This document shows positions 8,836 to 18,502 of a stretch of 64,000 nucleotides of DNA, in pieces. Within the stretch, counting starts at the first letter, position 1. Each line of letters opens with the position of its first letter. The notes below the pieces were generated by a model. The model did not search any database. It was not told where the DNA came from and saw nothing but the letters and a program-made list of their open reading frames with translations. This DNA comes from Cytobacillus stercorigallinarum (GTDB lineage Bacteria; Bacillota; Bacilli; Bacillales; Cytobacillaceae): the NCBI RefSeq assembly GCF_014836495.1, contig NZ_JACSQT010000002.1:1-64000 (forward strand), written 5' to 3'. The position numbers and the translations under genes are program-made.

Positions 8836-9294
8836 TTAAAATTTTCGATCAATGTAGCTAGCTGAGACAGGATGTAAATTCAATTCTCTTGCCCAAATAG
8901 ACAGCTGACCAATATGATGGATTTCATGGGCAATTATATGATGGAGAATCGCATTCACATTTTGGTAACTAGAGTCCCAAGGAATAAATACTTGTTGATC
9001 TAAAGGTACATCATGAGGAAAGTTTTCGATTATTTCAGTTCTTCGTTCATTTGAAAGATTTCGAATACGATCAAGTGTCTGATAGTCACTATAATCAAAT
9101 AGGACATCTTCTCTTCCATTGATACAGCGTAGCCAGCTATACTCCACATCAATGATATGGAAGAAGGTATAAAGAATACTCCCGACACCACCGACTCTCT
9201 CCTTTAATAATTCATCAGGAGGGAGGTCTTTCAACAATGTCAACCATTCATCTCTCACTTGCCAATTGTATTGAAAGAAATGGAACAAAATCAT
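8836..9294 (-). CDS. DinB family protein
   Basis: ATG 9294 is best placed behind AAAGGAG; an in-frame ATG at 9327 lacks a site. The 152-aa product is a DinB/YfiT-like four-helix bundle with the usual metal-binding histidines: His in TFFHIIDVEYSWL and the late AHEIHHIGQL motif. Members bind a divalent metal, and some act as thiol-dependent S-transferases, but most have no known reaction. It heads a two-gene unit with the DUF2268 lipoprotein. Confidence 0.87.
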   Translation of the reverse strand: MILFHFFQYNWQVRDEWLTLLKDLPPDELLKERVGGVGSILYTFFHIIDVEYSWLRCINGREDVLFDYSDYQTLDRIRNLSNERRTEIIENFPHDVPLDQQVFIPWDSSYQNVNAILHHIIAHEIHHIGQLSIWARELNLHPVSASYIDRKF

Positions 9295-9780
9295 TTCACT
9301 CCTTTTATAAAAATACATTTTTTCCAAAATATGATACTATTAATTATAGCAAAAAAAGTAAAAGGAAGTAGATTAATTGTAGAGGAAAATAAAATAGGGG
9401 ATACATTAAATAAAGTAGTCTAACTATTTTTTAAAAAACGAAGTAGCCGATTACTATTGTTTTGATAGAAAATAAAGAGAGAATCCCTATGTAAGCTCCA
9501 CGCTTCTCTTGGAAGTTAGAGTCAACATGTCGATTTCAAATTTGATAAAAATGATTATTAGATAAACACATGTTTCTCGTTAATCTTGTTCCATAGAATG
9601 GGGTAAAAGGCTGTTTAGCAAGTTAGTTCTAAACTCATGATGGCTGGACTTCTTGTTCGATTATTATTATCTTATATATTCTTTAATCATGAATGACTCT
9701 TATATAGAAATGTTTACAATGAATCAAACAAAAATTGCATGTAGGTGGTTATGGGCTTCTTTTAATTAAGGAGGATGAAA
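9295..9780. other. Intergenic region
   Basis: Region between divergent genes, roughly 490 bp of AT-rich DNA. I see no convincing ORF, terminator or RNA. The right end contains the AAGGAGG site used by the acetyltransferase GTG start. Confidence 0.3.
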
Positions 9781-10362
9781 GTGGAAATTAGAGCATATAA
9801 ACCGGAGGATGAAATAGGTTGGGTGCGATGTCGAGTACTTGCCTTTTTGGATTCAGCTTATTATGACAATGTTTTAACTGCAAAAGAGCGTTACGAAAAT
9901 CAGGCGATAGAACTCGTAGCTATATTGGATCAAACAGTAGTCGGCTTGATTGATGTAGAATATGAAAATGAGGAAAGAAGTGTTTGTTCTCGTGGTACTG
10001 GACTCGGTGGCATGATATGGCATATTGCTGTCCATCCCGATTACCGAAGACAAGGGATTGCGCGCACATTATTGGCAGAAGCAGAGCGAATGGCTAGGCA
10101 AAAAAACCTCAACCGGTTTGAAGCGTGGACGAGAGACGATAAAGGTGTGAACAGATGGTACCAACAAAACGGATTCTCTAGTGATTATTCGTATCTTCAT
10201 CTTTATATCAATGAAGAAGATTCTAGTGAGGTCATTCATAGCCAAGATAAAAATATCCTGCCAATGACAACCTTCGCGCATTATGTCGGTGATAACAAAG
10301 AAGAAGTGAAGTCACAGTATAAGCGGGCTTATGAATGTTTTTGTTATGAGAAGGTTCTATAA
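9781..10362 (+). CDS. GNAT family N-acetyltransferase
   Basis: GTG 9781 lies 6 nt from AAGGAGG and gives MEIRAYKPEDEIGW; the in-frame ATG at 9775 overlaps the site itself. The 193-aa protein shows the GNAT acetyl-CoA loop as HPDYRRQGIARTLL near residue 85 and the C-terminal NRWYQQNGF motif. It should transfer an acetyl group from acetyl-CoA to an amine; the substrate cannot be read from sequence. It is transcribed alone, ahead of a decayed gene. Confidence 0.88.
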   Translation: MEIRAYKPEDEIGWVRCRVLAFLDSAYYDNVLTAKERYENQAIELVAILDQTVVGLIDVEYENEERSVCSRGTGLGGMIWHIAVHPDYRRQGIARTLLAEAERMARQKNLNRFEAWTRDDKGVNRWYQQNGFSSDYSYLHLYINEEDSSEVIHSQDKNILPMTTFAHYVGDNKEEVKSQYKRAYECFCYEKVL

Positions 10363-10445
10363 TATTAAATTCACTACAAGTACGATAAAAATTGAATAAT
10401 GATAACGGAAGGAATCATCTTGAAAGAAGATGGAATGTTGAAAAA

Positions 10446-10852
10446 ATAAAAAAGAAGCTGCTGACTTGTTAGCCCTTGGTCCAGCTTTATGGGATTCAAG
10501 TACGATTGAAATGAAACGCTACTTTTTAACAGATGTATTAGACGATATATCTGGTGGCAATGATAGAGCAGAGGGGTTATTCATTGTGCAGACATTAGTT
10601 GAATGAATAGGAGAATTCTATTTACGAACGAAAGGGCAATAGATAGGCGATGCCAAATGGCTATTGCGCGCATTAAAAACATATGATTCTCATTTTGCTA
10701 ATAAACTGACCGACTGTTTAGAAGAATATTATAAGAAAAATAGCAAAGCAGGTTTAATCGCACTTACTGATGAAGTATTGCTTCCATATGGGGGGAGATT
10801 GTTTGCAGGCTTTTCACGAGGGAAAGACAAACATGAGGGAAGAGTAGAGTAA
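10446..10852 (+). pseudogene. Remnant resembling the C-terminal part of a nucleotidyltransferase-type protein
   Basis: One frame reads EAADLLALGPALWDSSTIEM, then VQTLVE, a TGA, IGEFYLRTKGQ, a TAG, IGDAKWLLRALKTYDSHF and on to PYGGRLFAGFSRGKDK. Both stops fall where Trp is expected, so each is one base from TGG. The YGGRLF...GFS ending recalls the C-terminal region of small bacillary nucleotidyltransferase-domain proteins, but this is from memory and not certain. The N-terminal catalytic part is not visible. Only 62 codons at the end remain open. Confidence 0.6.
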
Positions 10853-10992
10853 AAAATGTCATTGTGATTTTGCGTAAAAAGGAGAGTGGCATTTTATTAA
10901 AAACGGTTTTATGAGGATTACCATCAACTTTAACACTCAAAATGATTGGAAAATATTTTGAGACTTATAGAGAAAGATAGAGGGGAATAGCT

Positions 10993-11586
10993 ATGTTAAC
11001 GACAATTTATATGGTTAGACATGCGGAATCGCCGTTTATATTTGGTGAGGAGAAAAAGAGAGGTTTATCGCCAGAGGGAAGAGAGGCAGCAAATAAAGTC
11101 ACAAAAGTTTTAAAGGATAAAAAGATTGATAGAGTCATTTCTAGTCCATATACGCGTGCAATCGAGACTGTTCGAGAGGTTGCAGAAAATAGGCAACTAC
11201 AAATCACAACATATGAAAATCTAAGAGAAAGACCAATTAAGGGACTCGATTACCATGCAGAAGAAAAGGAATTATTATCAGCGATTGAGCAGTCATTTAA
11301 AGACGAAAAATACTGTTTAGTTGGAGGAGAATCCACATTTGCCGCACAAGAACGTTCCATCCCAGTCATAAAAGAGATTTTGAACCATTACAAGGGAGAG
11401 TCCATTGTCATTGGGACACACGGAAATATTATGACGATTATAATGAATTACTTTCAAAAACAGTATGATTATCAATTTTTCCAACAAACGACTAAACCTG
11501 ATATTTATGAGATGATTTTTGCTGAAGAGCAACTGCTAACGGTTAATCGCCTATGGGAGAACAATCACAATGAAGGAAAACAATAG
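10993..11586 (+). CDS. Histidine phosphatase family protein
   Basis: The 197-aa product begins with the RHAE signature (Arg9, His10) of the phosphoglycerate mutase-like histidine phosphatases and has the second catalytic His in VIGTHGNIM near residue 139. It should hydrolyse a phosphomonoester through a phospho-His intermediate. A GAGGGG site precedes the ATG. Its last 17 bp overlap the next gene, a HAD phosphatase, so the two are translationally linked and may act on one metabolite. Confidence 0.88.
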   Translation: MLTTIYMVRHAESPFIFGEEKKRGLSPEGREAANKVTKVLKDKKIDRVISSPYTRAIETVREVAENRQLQITTYENLRERPIKGLDYHAEEKELLSAIEQSFKDEKYCLVGGESTFAAQERSIPVIKEILNHYKGESIVIGTHGNIMTIIMNYFQKQYDYQFFQQTTKPDIYEMIFAEEQLLTVNRLWENNHNEGKQ

Positions 11587-12043
11587 ATTACAAGCCGTTT
11601 TTTTAGATCGCGATGGCACAATTGGTGGCGATGACACCATCCACTATCCTGGAGAATTTACTCTGTTTGCCGGTGTAAAAGAAAATATAAGCAAGTTGCA
11701 GGAGAAGGGAATCAAGGTGTTTGCTTTCACGAACCAACCAGGAATTGGGAAAGGGTTAACGACAAAAACGGCATTTATGGACGAATTACTTTCTTTCGGA
11801 TTTGATCAAGTGTATATTTGCCCTCATGCCCCCGAAGAGAGTTGTAAGTGTCGCAAACCAAATACTGAAATGCTCCAGCAAGCAGCAGATGAGTATAAGC
11901 TTTCACTCGCGCGAACTGTCGTAATTGGCGACCGCTGGAGTGATATGATCGCCGCATCAAAAGTAGGGGCAAGGAAAATATTAGTCAAAACTGGTGCAGG
12001 AGAGCAAACATTAAATGAGCACTGGGAGTGTCAAAGACATTGA
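11570..12043 (+). CDS. HAD-IIIA family hydrolase with frameshifted C-terminus
   Basis: The protein has the HAD nucleophile motif FLDRDGT (Asp13, Asp15), FTNQPG, and a zinc-type loop CPHAPEESCKCRKP as in GmhB-like phosphatases, then GDRWSDM, the acidic motif. The catalytic core is therefore complete at 157 aa. After residue 150 the frame ends early (ECQRH), while the +1 frame continues KDIELDEVVEGIAEAM to a TAA at 12105-12107. A one-base indel near 12030 has cut off about 24 C-terminal residues. Activity may survive. It overlaps the histidine phosphatase upstream. Confidence 0.82.
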   Translation: MKENNRLQAVFLDRDGTIGGDDTIHYPGEFTLFAGVKENISKLQEKGIKVFAFTNQPGIGKGLTTKTAFMDELLSFGFDQVYICPHAPEESCKCRKPNTEMLQQAADEYKLSLARTVVIGDRWSDMIAASKVGARKILVKTGAGEQTLNEHWECQRH

Positions 12044-12103
12044 GTTGGATGAGGTGGTTGAAGGGATAGCCGAGGCCATGAACATTATACATAAGGAGTA
12101 TAC

Positions 12104-12744
12104 ATAAAGCGGTTATTTTCGATATGGATGGGACTTTATTTCAAACAGAGAGAATTCTAGAGAAGTCACTAGACGGTACATTTAATTACTTGAGGTCTCA
12201 GCAAAAGTGGCATGAGATCACACCGATTGAAAAATATCGTGAAATAATGGGTGTGCCTCTTCCTCAAGTATGGCAAACATTACTTCCGACATTTTCTCCA
12301 TTCGATCATGGAGAAGTCGATGAATACTTCTTAAAGTGTTTAATCGCCAATATAAAAGAAGGAAATGGTGAACTTTACCCACATGCCATCGAAACGCTAA
12401 CTTTGTTAAAGGAAAAGGGCTACGACATCTTTATCGCAAGTAATGGTCGAGCGAAATATTTACAAGCGATCGTCGATTTTTATGATTTCGCACATTTTCT
12501 AACAGAGGTATACAGTATTGAACAAATCGACTCATTAAATAAAACGGATTTAGTAAGAGAAATTGTTCAGACTCATCACATTGAAACAGGGCTAGTAGTT
12601 GGGGATCACCTATAAGATATTTTAGCAGCAAAGGAAAATGATTTGCTAGCAGTAGGCTGCCGCTTTGACTTTTCCCAGCCTGAAGAACTACAGCAGGCAG
12701 ATAAAGTGATTGATGATTTACTTGAACTTGCCGACTTTCAATAA
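12104..12744 (+). pseudogene. HAD family hydrolase with lost start and in-frame stop
   Basis: The frame reads KAVIFDMDGTLFQTERILEK and has all HAD motifs, but two lesions. First, no usable start lies before the FDMDGT nucleophile; the sequence AAGGAGTATACATAAAGCG looks like an original ATGAAAGCG that lost its G. Second, at 12613-12615 TAA interrupts VVGDHL*DILAAKENDLLA, the motif IV region usually written VVGDRxSD. The frame then continues to a natural TAA at 12744. The 163-codon open part alone lacks the acidic motif. It closes a three-gene phosphatase cluster. Confidence 0.85.
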
Positions 12745-12758
12745 TCTGTTAGGTAAAT

Positions 12759-12961
12759 AGGGCCCTTGCAAGAAGTAATACACTGTAGATACGATTCACT
12801 ATCTTATCAATCGAAGAATAAGCAGGTGTTCAGATCGTATAGAATACAAGATAAATCTATATGAAAATTATTTGTCATGGCGACAGACTATGGTCTTTTC
12901 GGATTAGACCTTCATCATAATGAATTTCACATATAACCATCTTTATCGAATCAAGGGCCCT
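12759..12961. repeat. Pair of inverted AGGGCCCTTG / CAAGGGCCCT motifs
   Basis: AGGGCCCTTG at 12759-12768 is repeated in perfect inverse orientation at 12952-12961, enclosing about 180 bp without an ORF. The core AGGGCCCT is itself palindromic. It could be a pair of protein-binding sites, the ends of a small non-autonomous element, or chance. Confidence 0.4.
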
Positions 12962-12989
12962 TTAGATTGGTAGTTGATTTGATTTGATT

Positions 12990-13994
12990 TTATTTTGTTC
13001 TGTTTTGATAAAAGATAGATTGTTCTTGTGAAATAGGAAAATGTTTTACATCTTGGGCATCTAAATCTTCATTAGACAATTGAACAGCATTAATTTGCAT
13101 ATTATTATAAGTTTGATAATAATAAGTTTCTGATTCGCTACACATGGCACTTGTGTAAAGTGTATAAGATGGCTGATTGTCTTCAAGCTCTGCACCTCTA
13201 GCTACAGCACAATATTCTAGGACTTTCATAGCGTTGCGTAAACCGTCTAACTCTGTTTCAGCTTCTTCAATGTGATTTCGAAGGTAAGCAGCACGAACAA
13301 ATCGGGAAGGCGAAGAATAATCACCAGGTATCCCATATACACCACTTACCATCTCAGGAGAGCGAACTAGATTATAGTCTCCCCAAATGGTTTCACCTGG
13401 ATCAGAAGGGCTCAATGAAGTGTAAAGGTTTAAGTTAATTAAATGCCAGCGAAAATCTGGGCTGTTTGAAAAAGCACCTATTGGATTATTATAAACATTT
13501 ACTCCATCTTTTGTGCTTTCTATAACAATTGTATTGTATTGGCGATCAGTAAAGATCCAATGAATGGGAGGTACCGTTCCGAGGAATTCTATTTCTTGTG
13601 CAATTAAATTAATATTTCTTATCTGCTGAGTGATTTGAGAAGTGGACGTAAACTGTGACAATATAAAAAGTAATAAATCATTAGCTGCTAAATTAAGTCG
13701 ATTTCTTTGTTTCTCGGTCTGAAACTCTGCAAAGCCCTCAAAATAATGAATCACTCCCATTAAACCGTGTTCATTCATTCCATCAAATAAGCCAATATGA
13801 GTATTCTCCCCCTCAACCCCCATACCAATAATGCCATATCGGTTAGTTATATAACGATTTTCTTGTTGATTTAACCACCTGTACCTCCTTGGCAAAACCA
13901 CAACATCATAATCAATAGGAAGGTCTACAAAATCCATATTTCTTGCTAAAAAATGGTGTTGGTTTGTCGTATGCATTGTCACTGTTGTACACAT
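12990..13994 (-). CDS. Linear amide C-N hydrolase, choloylglycine hydrolase family
   Basis: The 334-aa protein begins Met-Cys, so Cys2 becomes the N-terminal nucleophile after Met removal, as in bile salt hydrolases and penicillin V acylases. The family markers ARNMDF (residues 18-23), GMNEHGLMG near residue 74 and the NSPDF segment near 172 are present. It should cleave amide bonds of an acylated amine. Substrate preference between bile salt, penicillin V or acyl-homoserine lactone cannot be read from the sequence. The start has a clear AAAGGAG site. The gene is monocistronic. Confidence 0.87.
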   Translation of the reverse strand: MCTTVTMHTTNQHHFLARNMDFVDLPIDYDVVVLPRRYRWLNQQENRYITNRYGIIGMGVEGENTHIGLFDGMNEHGLMGVIHYFEGFAEFQTEKQRNRLNLAANDLLLFILSQFTSTSQITQQIRNINLIAQEIEFLGTVPPIHWIFTDRQYNTIVIESTKDGVNVYNNPIGAFSNSPDFRWHLINLNLYTSLSPSDPGETIWGDYNLVRSPEMVSGVYGIPGDYSSPSRFVRAAYLRNHIEEAETELDGLRNAMKVLEYCAVARGAELEDNQPSYTLYTSAMCSESETYYYQTYNNMQINAVQLSNEDLDAQDVKHFPISQEQSIFYQNRTK

Positions 13995-14975
13995 GTAAAC
14001 GTCACTCCTTTATATTTTTCTGATCTATACAATATATATATCAAAAAAATTATATATACCTGAATTAGCACGTCATATATTCAGGATATCTTGTTCGTTT
14101 TTTATGAAAATTAGAAAAATTTAGCACTCTTTATATTTTTGTTAAAAGAATGAATCTAACTTCCATGATGCATACACTTGCACTTGGCCAAGTTCAATGC
14201 TTCTTTTGCTTTTACATATGTGGGGTAAAATAAAACAGATCGGCAAGAATTTCTTTAAACCAATATAAAAGAAAATTTATTTCGATAGACAATTTAAAGG
14301 GACATCAAGGATTAATACCTTTTTTTACAATCTTCCTTATGTTTGTAAAAAGTGGCTAATATGTACGGGAAATTTGAGATTTTCATACAAAACTATGCTT
14401 CTTAGAATAAAAAGGAGGGATTGGTATGAATATTCATACAACAAAAGGATAGCGAGCTTTTATCCATATTGCAGTCGATAAGAGCTTGCTCTAAGTAAAA
14501 CGATTCAGTGAAACTATGAATAGATGGTTAAAAAGACAAGGATGAATAATTGTTTATACTAATAAAATTTAGTTAAAAGATTTTAGCATGATTGGAAATG
14601 AATGACACGAGGAAAAAATTCATTATGGAATTTAGCGCAAAATCTATGTTTGTTTCGTTTTCAATCCATTTCAAACTTGTAAAGAAAATTATAAACGTTT
14701 TACTTTAAAAATGACTTCTATACATCCACCTACATTAATTTAGCTATAGGCACATTAAATCCACCTCTTTTCCATACTAACTTGTCATAACTATAGTAAA
14801 AAAGCGAGTTAAGATAAATATAATACTAGAAACAAATATTAGGTTTCAATAATTTATTCTCCCTTTTAGATAGAATAAAAGTTTTAAACATAAAATTTTA
14901 TTCTAAAATATAAAAATAACCTTTAATCAAAGGATTTTTTTACATGAATACAAAGTAATTCAAACGAAACTCCTC
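13995..14975. other. Long intergenic region with a small coding remnant
   Basis: Almost 1 kb of AT-rich DNA. The only signal is a strong AAAAAGGAGGG site leading to ATG 14426, but the frame is MNIHTTKG followed by TAG, then RAFIHIAVDKSLL and TAA, so it looks like the beginning of a decayed gene I cannot identify. No tRNA or riboswitch was seen. Confidence 0.4.
14919..14941 (-). terminator. Weak terminator of the LuxR-type gene
   Basis: CCTTT and AAAGG form a 5-bp stem with T-rich sequence on both sides, just downstream of the LuxR-type regulator on the minus strand. The stem is short, so this is only a candidate. Confidence 0.4.
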
Positions 14976-15671
14976 TTATTTAAGAATATTTTTTTGAATT
15001 AAAAACGCTACAGCATGTGTTCGATTTAATGTATTGGTTTTTGCCATGACACTTTTGATATATTGTTTAATCGTCGTTTCACTAATCTCTAATATATGGG
15101 CAATTTGTTTCGTACTATAACCGCTTGCAGTACATTTCATTACTTCGTATTCACGTTTCGATAGTTTAATTTCTGCCTCCTCGATAAAATTAAATTGATT
15201 GAATAAAATTTCTCCAATGTCCTTGCTAAACAAACTTGCTTCTATTAATAGTTTAAGGTCAAATGGCTTCTTAAATTGAGATCCTAGAAAATAGCCAATG
15301 ACAACTTGGTTAAATATGATAGGAACGACCAATAAAGCATCTTGGTTATCTGCAATAATATATTTTTTTGATATATTTAAATGGAAATTATTTCCTTCAT
15401 AATATTGTGGTGTTCTCATTTTAATAGCTTTGAATATGGCTGGAATGGAAGTGATATCATCCCGTATAGACGAAATATGTTTGAACTCTGACTTAGTAGC
15501 AGAAAGTATCCCTTCCGCTAAGTGGTCTATCGGAGAATATCGAAATAACATCGCTTCATTTAATGAAAAATCAGTAAGAAAGCTTTCCAATATTATTTTA
15601 ATTTTATGCTCTTGATTGATAGCTGCCTTTATTTTATCTATGTTACTTTCCCAATTATCTAATTTAACCAA
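14976..15671 (-). CDS. LuxR-type transcriptional regulator, divergent to the monooxygenase cluster
   Basis: The C-terminal about 65 residues form a LuxR/GerE helix-turn-helix: LSKREYEVMKCTASGYSTKQ followed by IAHILEISETTIKQYIKSVM. The N-terminal about 165 residues look like a GAF/PAS-like sensing fold with FNQVVIGYFLGSQF near its end; there is no response-regulator receiver domain. TTG 15671 is well spaced (10 nt) from AAAGGAG; a GTG at 15680 is too close. It faces the esterase-monooxygenase operon across a 178-bp gap, so it is the likely local regulator, probably responding to the pathway substrate. Confidence 0.82.
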   Translation of the reverse strand: MVKLDNWESNIDKIKAAINQEHKIKIILESFLTDFSLNEAMLFRYSPIDHLAEGILSATKSEFKHISSIRDDITSIPAIFKAIKMRTPQYYEGNNFHLNISKKYIIADNQDALLVVPIIFNQVVIGYFLGSQFKKPFDLKLLIEASLFSKDIGEILFNQFNFIEEAEIKLSKREYEVMKCTASGYSTKQIAHILEISETTIKQYIKSVMAKTNTLNRTHAVAFLIQKNILK

Positions 15672-15807
15672 TAAATACACTCTCCTTTTTTAATTTAGGC
15701 TTATATATTCATTACCTAATGGCATATTTGTATTTTGACTTAAAGTATGTACTGTTTTATCAAAAAGTAGGAATAGTTGTTAGAATATTTAGATTATACA
15801 ATATCAT

Positions 15808-15821
15808 TGTAAGCGATTACA
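15808..15821 (+). promoter_or_regulatory. cre site (CcpA catabolite control)
   Basis: TGTAAGCGATTACA fits the Bacillus cre consensus TGWAANCGNTNWCA at every position. It lies about 29 bp before the TTG of the esterase gene and just after a TATACA -10-like box, which is where a CcpA roadblock or promoter block would act. It predicts glucose repression of the monooxygenase operon. Confidence 0.85.
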
Positions 15822-15849
15822 ATTTTCTAAGTAAAAAGGAGGAGATCAT

Positions 15850-16788
15850 TTGGCAAGTTTATCTGAAAGGGCAAAATTGTATTTAGAGAGCTTTTATTCT
15901 GGTCCGAAAATCGAATCATTTGATCCAATTGAATTAAAGGAAATTCAGAAAAATGCCCCAATACCTGAACAAAATATTTTACCACATATTCATCTAAGAG
16001 AAGAGCGCTTAATTAAAGTCAATGATGGAGCAGAAATACGATTATGTATTTATTCACCGGAAGGAGAAGGGCCTTTTCCAGCACTAGTTTATTATCATGG
16101 AGGCGGTTGGGTCATTGGTTCTGTTGAAATGTTTGAAGCTGCCAATCGATTAGTAGCGACAGAAGCAAAAACGGTTGTTATCTCTGTGGATTATCGTCTT
16201 GCTCCGGAAAATCAATTTCCCATTCCAATGAATGATTGCTATGCAGCACTAGAATGGGTAGCTAATCATGCAGACGAGCTTAAAGTAGATTTAACGAAAA
16301 TTTCTGTTGGTGGAGATAGTGCTGGTGGGAACTTATCTACGGTTATTGCCAAGAAAGCTTTAAACAATGGCCCATCCATTCAATCACAAGTTCTTATTTA
16401 CCCAGTTACAAACTTAGAATTTAATACAGATTCCTATAACGAATTTGCTGAAGGATTTGGTCTCGATCGAGATTTGATGAAATGGTTTGGTATCCATTAT
16501 GTAGGAGATGAAAAACTGTATAATCATCCCGATGTATCACCATTAAAATACGATTCCGTTCAAGGGTTACCTCCAACGCTTATTATCGCAGCGGAAAATG
16601 ATGTTTTAAAAGATGAAGGAGTTGCTTATGCAGAAAAGTTAAGACGGGACGGTGTACCTGTTCAATATGAAGTGATCTCAGGCGCAATCCATGGTTATTA
16701 CGGTAATATGGATTTCTTTGAAGAAGAAACAAAAGAGTCCGTTCAACATATTGTGAGATTTTTAAACAAAGTCGAACAAGGCGTATAA
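15850..16788 (+). CDS. Alpha/beta hydrolase (hormone-sensitive lipase family esterase)
   Basis: The 312-aa protein has the HSL/family IV esterase signatures: oxyanion motif HGGG at 83-86, nucleophile motif GDSAG with Ser157, Asp251 in AENDVLKDEG, and His281 in GAIHGYYG, so the triad is complete. TTG 15850 follows AAAAAGGAGGAG. First in an operon with a Baeyer-Villiger monooxygenase, it probably hydrolyses the ester or lactone that enzyme makes. ChnC of the cyclohexanol pathway and AcmB of acetone degradation play such a role. It could equally be a general carboxylesterase. Confidence 0.9.
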   Translation: MASLSERAKLYLESFYSGPKIESFDPIELKEIQKNAPIPEQNILPHIHLREERLIKVNDGAEIRLCIYSPEGEGPFPALVYYHGGGWVIGSVEMFEAANRLVATEAKTVVISVDYRLAPENQFPIPMNDCYAALEWVANHADELKVDLTKISVGGDSAGGNLSTVIAKKALNNGPSIQSQVLIYPVTNLEFNTDSYNEFAEGFGLDRDLMKWFGIHYVGDEKLYNHPDVSPLKYDSVQGLPPTLIIAAENDVLKDEGVAYAEKLRRDGVPVQYEVISGAIHGYYGNMDFFEEETKESVQHIVRFLNKVEQGV

Positions 16789-16873
16789 AAAGTGGTAATC
16801 AAGTAAATTAAGTTCAAATCTTACATTCTCTTTTTTTAAAAATTATCTATTACAGTACAAAGGAGGATAAGAA

Positions 16874-18487
16874 ATGACTCAATATTTTGACGCGGTAGTG
16901 ATTGGCGCTGGCTTTTCTGGAATCTATATGACGTATAAGTTACGTAAAGAAGGTTTTTCTGTGAAAACATTTGAAAAAGCAGCTGGAGTTGGTGGCGTGT
17001 GGAATGTCGCTAGATATCCTGGTGCCCGGTGTGATTCAGATAGTTTTTACTATAATTTTATGTTTTCAGAGGATTTATATAAAAAATGGTCATGGTCTAA
17101 AAGGTTTGCTGGCCAAGATGAGATTTTGAGCTATTTAAATTTTGCGGCTGATGAATTAGATGTTAAGAAATATATGCAATTTAATACTGAAGTAAAATCG
17201 GCAGTTTGGGTTGAAGAACATGCAGTTTGGCACATTACAACGGGAAACGGTGAAGAGTTCACAGCAACTTACCTAATTTCAGGTGTCGGCTGCCTATCCA
17301 CCTCGAGTATTCCTAATTTTAAAGGAATTGAAAATTTCCAAGGTGAAAGCTATCATACTGGCGAATGGCCAAATACAACTGTTGATTTTAGAGATAAGCG
17401 TGTTGGAGTGATTGGCACAGGCTCTAGTGGTGTTCAATCAATTCCCGTCATTGCAGAATCAGCGAAAGAAGTCTATGTTTTTCAACGAACACCTCAATAT
17501 TCTGTACCTGCACGGAATCGTTCATTTACAAAAGAAGAAGTTGATCAATTTAAAGATGAGTTTCATTCAGCACGAAGCGTCATGTTAACCTCACCTTCAG
17601 GGTTGCCCATTCCTAAACCAACGAAATCTGTAGTAGAGACGCCAGAAGAGGAACGTAATGAAATCTTAGAAATGGCTTGGGAAAAAGGCGGGATGATTTT
17701 AAATAATGCATTTAATGATATAACAACTGATGAGAAATCAAATGAGTTAATTTCAGAGTTTCTCAGAAATAAAATTCGTGCAAATATCAATAAACCTGAA
17801 GTGGCTGCCCATCTCCTCCCATATTATTACTACGCAACAAAACGGCCCATCTTAGATACAAACTATCATGATACGTATAACCAAGAACATGTAATGTTAG
17901 TGAATTTACAACAAGAACCGATTGAAGGTATTACTACAAATGGGATTCAAACAAAGGAACAAGAATACCCATTAGACATCATTATTTTTGCAACTGGTTA
18001 TGATGCAATGACAGGAACGCTATTGAAAATAGATATAAGAGGGCGTGAGGGATTATCACTTAGAAACAAGTGGAAAAGTGGAAAAAAAGTTGAGACGTAT
18101 TTAGGACTTGGCTTAGCAGGATTCCCAAATTTCTTTATGATTACTGGACCACAAAGCCCTTCTGTTTTAACGAATGTACCAACAGCCATTGAACAACATG
18201 TAGAGTGGATATCAGATTGCTTAAAGTATATGCGTGATCATCATGTAAAAACGATTGAGCCAACCGAGGGTGCGGAAAGGGAATGGAGCATGAAATGTCA
18301 AGAGATTGCCGATAACACTCTGTTTACGAAAACAGCATCCTGGTATACAGGGTCTAATATCGATGGAAAGTCCCAGGATTTCTTAATTTATTTAGGTGGA
18401 TTAGACAATTATCGCCAAATATGTAACGAAGTATCACAACAAGATTACAGAGGATATGCTTTTGAGTTTAATAAAATTGAAGCTTAA
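16874..18487 (+). CDS. Flavin-dependent Baeyer-Villiger monooxygenase
   Basis: The 537-aa protein has an N-terminal FAD-binding GAGFSG (11-16), a second Rossmann motif GTGSSG (181-186) for NADPH, and between them the type I Baeyer-Villiger fingerprint FxGxxxHxxxWP as FQGESYHTGEWP (Phe155, Gly157, His161, Trp165). This fingerprint separates these enzymes from ordinary FAD monooxygenases. It should insert oxygen next to a ketone carbonyl to give an ester or lactone, using NADPH and O2. Length and the RTPQYSVPARN segment fit the cyclohexanone monooxygenase group. It is operonic with esterase, aldehyde and alcohol dehydrogenases; the actual ketone is unknown. Confidence 0.92.
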   Translation: MTQYFDAVVIGAGFSGIYMTYKLRKEGFSVKTFEKAAGVGGVWNVARYPGARCDSDSFYYNFMFSEDLYKKWSWSKRFAGQDEILSYLNFAADELDVKKYMQFNTEVKSAVWVEEHAVWHITTGNGEEFTATYLISGVGCLSTSSIPNFKGIENFQGESYHTGEWPNTTVDFRDKRVGVIGTGSSGVQSIPVIAESAKEVYVFQRTPQYSVPARNRSFTKEEVDQFKDEFHSARSVMLTSPSGLPIPKPTKSVVETPEEERNEILEMAWEKGGMILNNAFNDITTDEKSNELISEFLRNKIRANINKPEVAAHLLPYYYYATKRPILDTNYHDTYNQEHVMLVNLQQEPIEGITTNGIQTKEQEYPLDIIIFATGYDAMTGTLLKIDIRGREGLSLRNKWKSGKKVETYLGLGLAGFPNFFMITGPQSPSVLTNVPTAIEQHVEWISDCLKYMRDHHVKTIEPTEGAEREWSMKCQEIADNTLFTKTASWYTGSNIDGKSQDFLIYLGGLDNYRQICNEVSQQDYRGYAFEFNKIEA

Positions 18488-18502
18488 TTAGGAGGAATGA
18501 AC

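Noticed and set aside
15719-15735. Sigma-54 element TGGCATATTTGTA before the esterase
   Set aside because: The -12 GC is missing at the required 10-bp spacing.
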